NCBI GenBank assembly: GCA_037367405.1
Contig: JAZKJV010005760.1
Coordinates: forward strand, 124,001 to 188,000
Direction: 5' to 3'
DNA from: Ottelia alismoides
Lineage: Eukaryota; Streptophyta; Magnoliopsida; Alismatales; Hydrocharitaceae
Length of the DNA stretch: 64,000 nucleotides
Positions 57,191 to 64,000 of this stretch are shown here, in pieces. The translations under genes and the position numbers were made by a program. Each line of letters begins with the position of its first letter. Within the stretch, counting starts at the first letter, position 1. Below the pieces are notes generated by a model. That model saw only the letters and a program-made list of their open reading frames with translations. It searched no databases and was not told the DNA's origin.

Positions 57191-59821
57191 TGTTGGAGTA
57201 TTTGTTATATGCGTCACATATATGGGAGATGGGTAAATGGATCTCTCCAGGATCCATTTACCCCATCCAGAGTTTAGTCCCACATCTACCGGTTTGGAGA
57301 TGTGGAGACTCAATGGGGACTATATATAGACCCCCACATCCCTTGTATTCAGCGGAGAAAAAGGAATGCAATATCTGCCCCTTTGAGGGTTTCTCCCATG
57401 GTTTCATCCCTCTCCTTAGGGAGTAGGGATCCACGTAAAAAATCTTGTGTTCCAAGTTTATCTTTCTTTATTCTTACGCTCTGTTTATCATTTTCACTTC
57501 CGCGTTCCTATTTTCTAACATGGTATCAAAGCTATGTTGTTTTTCTAACATGCTATCAGAGTGGGTCGATTCTCGAGGAGTTCTATGTTCATTATTTATT
57601 TATTTGAGATTCAATTCTCTGATACATTGTTCATTGTTATCGAAGATCATTATTTTTCAAGATTCGATTTTTGTTCGGAGATATGTACAAGTTTTGGTTC
57701 CAGACTTCTAGGGCTTTCTGAAATCCTAGATCCATAGTTCCAGGCCGCATGAGCTAGCCCCACCTTCCTCGATCTCCAGGCAACTTCCAGGCGATCTCGC
57801 CTCAGCGGCCCGCACTTTCCCTATTCTCACGGCGTGTCATATGGCGGCGGCATTTCCCCTCATAAGCCTGGAGTCGCAAGCTCCAGGCCCCTCTCCTTGC
57901 TGCATCATCGCCCAGGCGGCACTATTCCGCGCAATGGCTTAGGGGGAGCCCATCTGACCGAATCTCCATCACGCGCTGGCCCCAGGCGGCTTCTCGGGGT
58001 TTAGGGTGCAGAGAACCCTACAGGCGGTGCCGCCATCTTTCTCCCAATCTCCCGCAGGCATAGGCGGCGAGCTCCCCAGGAGGCGCTTCTCCAAGCCACG
58101 AGCACCGCCATATCTGCAAGCTGCACAGATCTGCTCCACACGCGAAGTCTCCTGGTCCGCAGCCCTAGCGCTCGGCGGTGCAACCACCAGAGCATGACCC
58201 ATCAACCCTTGTGCAACCTCCCATTCGGCACAACGCTAATCCTCTGCACTCTCCTCCTCCCCGATTCGCCGGCGGCGGCAACAGACGGTGCCATCGGAGG
58301 CTCCGTGGTGACCTCCTTCAGATTCCAGGGGTGGTGGCGGAGAAGGTCCCCCATCGAGTGGGGGTTATGTATTTCCTGAAGAGGGTTCCCACGATGGGAA
58401 CCCTAGAGCTTCTGCAGAAAAAGGCCCGATGGCAACCCCTTTATAAAAAAGGGCATGTTTGTTAAAAAAAGGGCTGATTAAAAAAAAAGGGGCGCGTACC
58501 ATAAAAAAAAGAAAAGGCCGTACAAAAAAAGGAACGATTTAAAAAAAGAAAAAAGAATGTTTCAAAAAAAAGATTTTCAAAAAAAATGTAAACGACATCT
58601 ATTAAAAAAAGAGGAAAAAAAGGAAATAGCCGAAAATAAAAAGAGAAAAAGTAATTTTTTTGCAAGAAAAGCCAGAAAAATGAAGTTTGTCGATGTTCAT
58701 TTTCCCCATTTTCTTTTCTTCTCCCAACTTGGTAGACGTCCATGTTTTCCGACAAGTATGGGAGAAAGGGGGAGTATATGTAGAGTCACAGGTCTTCTCC
58801 TGATTGCAGATACGTCAGACCAACCGGATTGTTCAGACTCTACAGTAGATTATTCAGACTCTACGTCAGATTCCGAGTCTTCAGTTTCAGACACGCACAT
58901 GTATGCGGTTTTTTCAGATGTGCACATGTTTTGCCATCTTTTATCGTGATCCCCATCATTCTTATTTTCGGCCAGAGTTTTCATGTGAGCCATAGGGACT
59001 CCAGAGTAGAGGACCGTTCTCTATGCCATGTTGGCAAGAGTTTTCATGTGGTATCATAGGGACTCCAGAGTAGAGTATCATTCTCTGTGCCAGATGGGAG
59101 AGACCCAGTTCTCCAACGAGGATACTTTTCAGACTCCATTTTTCAGCGACCGTAGACTTCGACGAGGATTGCACCTCCACAGCCGTTTTCAATTCGACCC
59201 TTTTTCAGAGATGGAGTAGTCATCCACATGTTGTGGCAGGCCAGAGTATTCCGACGAGGAGACTCATTTCCAGTTCCAATGACTCTGACATGCACAGTTC
59301 AGAGCACAAGTTCTCCAATGAGGAGATTCAGTTGACTTACACTCCAGTCCGTTCGTCCTCCTCGTCTGCAAGGCATGAGAAGCAACGTCCTCGACAGCAG
59401 CCGACAGTTGTGCGCGTTGATATTGTCTGTAGTGTCAAGTAGCGTGAGTTAAGTTTTCTTTCTGTTTGTCCAAGCTGAGCATTTCATGCTCCAGCTTGAA
59501 GGGGAGTGTTGGAGTATTTGTTATATGCGTCACATATATGGGAGATAGGTAAATGGATCTCTCCAGGATCCATTTACCACATCCAGAGTTTAGTCCCACA
59601 TCTACCAGTTTGGAGATGTGGAGACTCGGTGGGGGTTATATATATCCACCCCTTTGAGGGCTTCTCCCGTGGTTTCATCCTGTTCCTTAGGAAGTAGGGT
59701 TCCAAGTAAAAAATCTTGTGTTCCAAGTTTATCTTTCTTTATTCTTATGCTTTGTTTATCATTTTCGCTTCCGCATTCCTATTTGCTAACATGGTATCAG
59801 AGCTATGTTATTTTTCTAACA
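57191..59821 (+). mobile_element. Non-coding LTR retrotransposon, copy D (primer site inside the LTR)
   Basis: LTRs lie at 57191-57550 (360 bp) and 59507-59821 (315 bp), with exact target copies GTTAC (57186-57190 and 59822-59826). Both LTRs extend 30 bp past the family's usual TTCTAACA end and enclose TGGTATCA(A/G)AGC (57521-57532 and 59792-59803). The present primer site is TGCTATCAGAGTGGG at 57551. The 5' LTR is longer because the 3' LTR has a deletion after the TATATATA box. Interior: CAGGCG block (about 57730-58420), A-rich block (58440-58680), hairpin (58718-58768), doublet module (about 58975-59100). The polypurine tract ends at 59506. No gag or pol. Confidence 0.93.
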
Positions 59822-59824
59822 GTT

Positions 59825-60947
59825 ACTAGTTGAAATTTTTTCACCATGACCCTTGTAAAAATTCTCAATTACATGACAACTCTTGACATCTTGATATTTA
59901 CCCTACGACCTCTAACCATTGTAATAACCAACTACTGATCTTCTTTCTTCTTAAGTTAACTTCTTGAAGTGCTCCACAATTCTAAGTAAAACGAAGAATA
60001 GTTGATCCTTTCCAATGAGACACGATTCCCCTTGGAGCTATTCATGGTGGTTCCTCACGCTACGGACACATGGTGAGAAAGGTAGTGGAGCGGGTTGTGA
60101 CCATCAACTGCAGGAGGGTGGCGGCTTCGTCGTAGGAGAAAGGAGCCAACATGTGGTCTAGATCTTGGGCAAGGAACATAACATTGTTGTCACAATTAGG
60201 TAGAAGGCAACATTCAAGTGGTTGTGGGGCTGATGCGGGTCTCCAGACGTCAACATGGTGGAGGCCAACATTGTGGGCAATGACAAAGAACATGCACAAG
60301 ATGTTGAACAAGAGCATCAGAGAGGAGGCCACAAAGTGGGATGTGATATATGTGTGGGCCTCAACCAAGGGACTTCGATATCGATAATGTTTTTGTCTAC
60401 AACGTTGCATCGAAGATGAGTGGTTAGCATAAGGCATGGAGCGGGGGTAGTTACGTGGGTTGTTGTGGACGACAAGTAACAATGATGGAAGTGCATTTTT
60501 GTTGCTTACTACAATTTTTGCAACGACGGAAAGGAGATCATAGCATGCTGAGGACCAAATGACAATGAGGTTCGAAGTGTGTTCTTCCACAAGATGAAGA
60601 CATGGAGGAGGGAAGTTCGGTATTGAAGGAGAAGAGATGATGTTTTCCCGGTTCCACCCTCTCAAGAACTCGTTACCTCCAACGATAGGATAGGCGAGGA
60701 GGTGTCTTAGGGGAGGGGAGGAGGATGGATGCAATGTATATGAAAATTTGGTATTTATAGAGTTAAAAAGAACTTTTTTAATGGATTCTGCTAAAGTTAA
60801 CATCGTTTTGGAAGGAAGTTAACACAAATGGGTGCGTCGTAAGAGTTAGTGAGTTTACAAGGATCATGGGGTAAATATAAAGGTACCAGGGATTATCGTG
60901 TAATTGAAAAAATCACAAGGGCTATGGGGTAAAAATCCTTTGATAGT
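59825..60947. mobile_element. Element with imperfect terminal inverted repeats, unclassified
   Basis: The left end includes ACCATGACCCTTGTAAAAAT then TCTCAATTACATGAC. The right end read on the minus strand includes ACCCCATAGCCCTTGTGATT then TTTTCAATTACACGAT. About 75 bp align with mismatches, and a second block (ATATTTACCC..ATGA/GACC) also matches. Copy D is inserted at or just before the left tip. No clear target duplication was found. It contains the minus-strand ORF at 60060-60803. Confidence 0.5.
60060..60803 (-). CDS. Unrecognised ORF, 247 codons, doubtful
   Basis: Longest open frame in this TIR element. A CTATAAATACC box lies within the frame start region at about 60750. The product has no recognised domain, signal peptide or clear membrane segment. 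It is rich in Ser, Pro and His, and looks like chance ORF sequence from a GC-mixed region. Not supported by homology. Confidence 0.15.
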   Translation of the reverse strand: MLTLAESIKKVLFNSINTKFSYTLHPSSSPPLRHLLAYPIVGGNEFLRGWNRENIISSPSIPNFPPPCLHLVEEHTSNLIVIWSSACYDLLSVVAKIVVSNKNALPSLLLVVHNNPRNYPRSMPYANHSSSMQRCRQKHYRYRSPLVEAHTYITSHFVASSLMLLFNILCMFFVIAHNVGLHHVDVWRPASAPQPLECCLLPNCDNNVMFLAQDLDHMLAPFSYDEAATLLQLMVTTRSTTFLTMCP

Positions 60948-61078
60948 GTTTATTGACTTCCATTTTTTTTAAGAAAAAGGGCCTCCATCATATAGGTGTG
61001 TGCCCAAAAAAATCACCATTAATACACAAGTTTAAAGTACAAGACTATTTCAATCCAAAATCTTTTACCAGTGAAGAC

Positions 61079-61336
61079 TCAAATTTCAAGTAGCGCCTTA
61101 GCATGCATAATGGCATTTTCTCCATAAAACTGATTTTGATGAAAAACCACCCCATATCTGGCTCGCCATAAATCCCCTATTACAGCCACACATCTTGATC
61201 TTTCCTCAGTATCATGCCAGTCCGAACTAATGGAGTCCCATAAACTTGCAACTCCACCTGTTGCAACTAAAGTACTGCCAAACATTGTCCAAAATATGGC
61301 TTCTATTAGAAAGATAAATATTTTAATAAATATCAT
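61079..61336 (-). pseudogene. LINE ORF2 C-terminal fragment
   Basis: The minus strand reads VIGDLWRARYGVVFHQNQFY, similar to the LW-x-x-RN-x-x-F tail of plant L1 ORF2 (compare 53255-53464). It has no RT or finger attached. It could be any LINE-derived tail; assignment is tentative. Confidence 0.4.
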
Positions 61337-61439
61337 GTTTACATGATTTTATTATCAAAAGTTATGTTAAACACCCGTGATTTTGTTAAATGGAACCTTA
61401 ATAATGAATTTTCATTTTATTTCAAATCGAAAAACATAA

Positions 61440-62172
61440 AACCGTACAGCCTATGTATTTCCAGCATATCGCATAATCTCAATGTGTCGGCTACCTATCC
61501 AAACGACCCCATGGAGTCAACTGATGGTAGTCGGACCAAGGTTGAGCTTTGAAAATACGAAGATCCCTGTAGCTGGTCAAACAAGTCATCAATATGCAGT
61601 AGAGGATAACCACGGCCTCAAATTTCAGCGAAATTTGGTCGAAATTCTGTCAAATATCGATATCCAGTCGAAATCGAAATTCGACTGAAATGGCCGAAAT
61701 GACTGAAATACGGGAGTCCTTGTACAAAAAATGATCGAAATGACCGAAACTGACATTTAGGGCCTTGAGGATAACGATTCTTTACCTTTCTCTTGTTCAG
61801 TTGTCGGTAGTCAATGCGCAACCTCATGTATCCATCCTTCTTCCTAACAAAGAGAATGGGAGCATCCCAAGGTGAAGTGCTCGGTTGCACAAAACGCAAG
61901 TCAAGTAGTTCCTACAACTGCAACTTCAGCTCTCTCAACTCAGCTGGTGCCATCAGGTATGGAGCCATCGAGATTGGTTGTGTATCAGGCAACAACACGA
62001 TCTCGAACTCTCACTCTCTCTTAGGCAGTACACCCAGCAATTCATCAGGAAATACATTAGGGTGGTCTGACACCACCCTGATGTTCTGGCTCATTAGCTC
62101 TCTCAGGTGTCTCCCGGACAAATGCTAGAAATGTATCACATCCCTGATCAATGAGTCTCTGAGCTCTTGTGG
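61440..62172 (-). pseudogene. Chromovirus (Ty3/gypsy) protease-RT junction fragment
   Basis: Reading down from 62172: CDTFLAFVRE, then [52 protein letters not shown] and [10 protein letters not shown]. After the small insertion at 61611-61767 comes LLHIDDLFDQLQGSSYF. These are the consecutive blocks at the start of gypsy RT. The catalytic YVDD region is missing; the sequence decays past about 61480. In the same orientation it follows the chromodomain of the neighbouring copy, which is not the normal order for one element. Confidence 0.8.
61611..61767. mobile_element. 157-bp hAT-type MITE in the gypsy RT
   Basis: The flanks are exact 8-bp copies AGGATAAC (61603-61610 and 61768-61775). Ends: CACGGCCTCAAATTTCAG on the left, and on the other strand CAAGGCCCTAAATGTCAG, 14 of 18 matching. 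The interior is built of GAAAT/ATTTC repeats such as TCGAAATT and CCGAAATG. Removing it rejoins the RT motif NRYP-LLHIDDLFDQL. Confidence 0.85.
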
Positions 62173-62279
62173 ACCCCCGGGATCCGGGTACCCGTTTACA
62201 ACACAATTCGCGAAATTCCACTTATGACATCGCATTTAACAACATAATTTTATTACAAAAGCTTGCTTCGGTTATTACC

Positions 62280-64000
62280 TCAGAAAAGCTGTGGGTATCG
62301 TGCCCGCATGTCAGCTTCGGTCTCCCACGTCGCCTCTTTGATGCCGTGTCGGTGCCACAAAACCTTGACTAATGAAATCTCCTTGTTGCGAAGCTTCTTC
62401 TCAGCGCGATCAAGTATCCGGACTGACTTCTCCTCATAAGTCAGATCTGGCTCTACGTCAAGATTCTCGTAACTGATGATATGCCGAGGGTCGTGGACAT
62501 ATTTCCTCAGATTGGATATGTGGAAAACCTCATGAATAGCAGAAAGATGTGGAGGAAGAGCTACTCGATAAGCAACCTTCCCCACTCTAGCCAGAATCTC
62601 GAACGGTCCAACATATCGCGGCGCCAACTTGCCACGAACACCGAATCTTTGCACTCCCTTCATGGGAGATACACGGAGAAATACCCAATCTCCAACCTAT
62701 AATTTATAGGAATGTCATTAGTATGAGATTAAGTTGAACACATATATATCATAATTGAGTGGATGAGGAGAAAATAATTAGATTACCTGAAACTCTAAGT
62801 CTCTTCTCCGACGGTCTGCATAACTCTTCTGGCGACTCTGTGCCGTCAGAAGCCTCCGTCTCACAAGATCAACAGCTCTCGCAGTCTCCTCCAAGAGATC
62901 CACGGTATATAAAGCATGATCACCTACTTCACGCCAACTGAGAGGTGTGAGGCATCTCCGCCCGTATAGGGCTTCGAATGGTGCCATGCCAATACTGAAG
63001 TGATAGCTGTTGTTGTACGTGAACTCCACTAACGGCAGATGGTCCTTCCAGGACCCTTTCCACTCCAAAGTACAAGCACGAAGCAAATCCTCTAGTGTCT
63101 GAATGGTGCGCTCACTCTGACCGTCAGTCTGTGGATGATATGCAGAACTCATCTTCAGCTCTGTCTGTAGTGCTGACATGAACTGATGCCAATAATGAGA
63201 TGTAAATCTCGAATCCCTGTCAGACACCACCTCCCGTGGTATCCCATGTAGCCTGATAATGTTCTGCACATAGAGCTTGGCCAATCTGGATGGAGTGTAA
63301 GTCGTGTTGACAGGTATAAAATGGGCTGACTTGGTCAACCTATCAACAACGACCCAAATGGAATCATGGCCACCCGGTGTCTTCGGCAATCCCGTGACAA
63401 AATCCATAGAATTGCTCTCCCACTTCCACTCGGGAATGGGGAGAGACTGCAGTAATCCTGGTGGTCTCCTGTGCTCGGCCTTGACCATCTGACAGGTCAT
63501 GCATCTGCTAACATGTAGCGCCACATCGCGCTTCATCCCATCCCACCAGAAATGTCGACGCAGGTCACGGTACATCTTTGTGCTACCTGGATGGATAGAT
63601 AACCGTGAACTGTGTGCCTCGTCCAAAATGTCTCTGCGAAGCTGCTCGTCATTGGGTACAACGACCCGTCCTGCCTTCCATAAAATTGACTCTGTCATGA
63701 CAAAATCATCAATTTCATCCTTGACAGCGCGCATGTATCTATCATGAATCCAAGGATCTGTCTTCTGGCCTTCGACGATACGATCCCAAAGGTTGTTGTA
63801 TCGTGGAGGTATGGCGGTAGAATGGATGCGTTCTTCTGAGGATGCCAATCGCTCAAAGCTGCAAGCGTATCCCACATATATAGCCAGTTCGTCGTACCAT
63901 CAGCATGTGCTCTCCTGCTAAGTGCATCAGCCACTACGTTTCCCTTACCAGGATGGTAAGAGACCATGCAATCATAATCCTTTAGCAGTTCGAGCCATCT
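62280..64000 (-). pseudogene. Chromovirus pol: RNase H end, integrase and chromodomain (cut at right edge)
   Basis: From the right edge: [20 protein letters not shown] and [10 protein letters not shown] (end of RNase H), then a frameshift near 63890. The integrase follows (63875-62788), with zinc-finger part HPGSTKMYRDLRRHFWWDG and CMTCQMVKAEH. The catalytic core gives MDFVTGLPKTPGGHDSIWVV, VSDRDSRFTSHYW and HPQTDGQSERTIQTLED, so D, D and E are all present. A 90-bp intron-like gap (62786-62697) precedes GDWVFLRVSPMKGV. The chromodomain (about 62540-62280) reads LVKVLWHRHGIKEATWETEA. The chromodomain targets new copies to marked chromatin. The type looks Tekay/Del-like, which is tentative. Confidence 0.9.
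62697..62786 (-). other. Putative 90-bp intron between integrase core and GPY/chromodomain part
   Basis: The minus strand reads TTTCAG|GTAATC at 62787/62786 and AATTATAG|GTTGGAG at 62697/62696. Its removal joins RRRDLEFQ to VGDWVFLRVSPMKG in frame, the normal chromovirus sequence. The 90 bases are AT-rich and contain stops. Splicing is inferred, not shown. Confidence 0.7.

Noticed and set aside
62155..62195. Cluster of SacI, SmaI, BamHI and KpnI hexamers resembling a cloning polylinker
   Set aside because: Order and spacing do not match common vector linkers, and chromovirus sequence flanks both sides. Most likely a chance palindromic GC-rich patch.
1..64000. tRNA, rRNA, CRISPR or bacterial-type operons
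   Set aside because: None seen. The tRNA-like matches are only retrotransposon primer sites of 12-18 bases.

Overview
The window reads as nuclear DNA of a flowering plant, probably from a repeat-rich, gene-poor chromosome region. It holds plant-type transposable elements of nearly every class: Ty1/copia elements with the initiator-Met primer site, an Athila-like Ty3/gypsy element with a tRNA-Asp primer site, a chromovirus, L1-type and RTE-type LINEs, hAT elements, Mutator elements and a plant mobile domain (PMD) fusion. Only one short exon looks like a host gene. Species or family cannot be fixed from this sequence.

Layout. 1-1674 (minus): broken MuDR-N-terminus/PMD fusion with three upstream palindromes (2021-2201). 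2206-7590 (minus): decayed L1-type LINE. 7600-8179: possible host-gene 5' region, cut by a hAT element whose ends are at 8180 and 33685 with an 8-bp target duplication. That hAT is only about 0.94 kb of its own sequence but carries about 24.5 kb of nested retroelements: copia-1 (8933-13921, minus) and copia-2 (14007-33574, plus). Copia-2 is itself split by an 11.8 kb Athila-like element without RT or integrase (15228-26995) and by a solo LTR (29339-32201), which contains a small copia-type derivative (29630-30298). Target duplications at each level give the order of insertion.

34186-37189 is a non-autonomous Mutator element with long terminal inverted repeats (TIRs). 38450-42430 is a decayed LINE (plus) with a recent 371-bp tandem duplication. 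44260-44735 is an RTE LINE 3' end. 44736-49043 is a collapsed copia-3 (minus). 49360-52583 and 52756-54216 are two hAT-like non-autonomous elements. 54430-54720 is a relic of a hAT transposase zinc finger. 56086-56217 is a clean RecA-family exon. 59825-60947 is a TIR element. 61440-64000 (minus) is chromovirus pol sequence in an abnormal module order.

The most interesting item is a family of non-coding LTR retrotransposons with four full-length copies here: A 34447-37048, B 45459-48138, C 49954-52333, D 57191-59821. Each has its own 5-bp target duplication, LTRs of about 250-360 bp and an iMet primer site, and no gag or pol. They share a modular plan: palindromic U3, TATA box, leader, hypervariable CAGGCG-rich block, A-rich block, conserved hairpin with an internal purine tract, 3' module, polypurine tract. 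One copy has swapped its 3' module, and one has drawn its primer site into the LTR. At least A, B and C sit inside other transposons. They must have moved with enzymes supplied by a copia element, since they encode none.

Most coding regions carry stops and frameshifts and are given as pseudogenes. Boundaries with matched target duplications are firm to the base; LINE and spacer limits are approximate.
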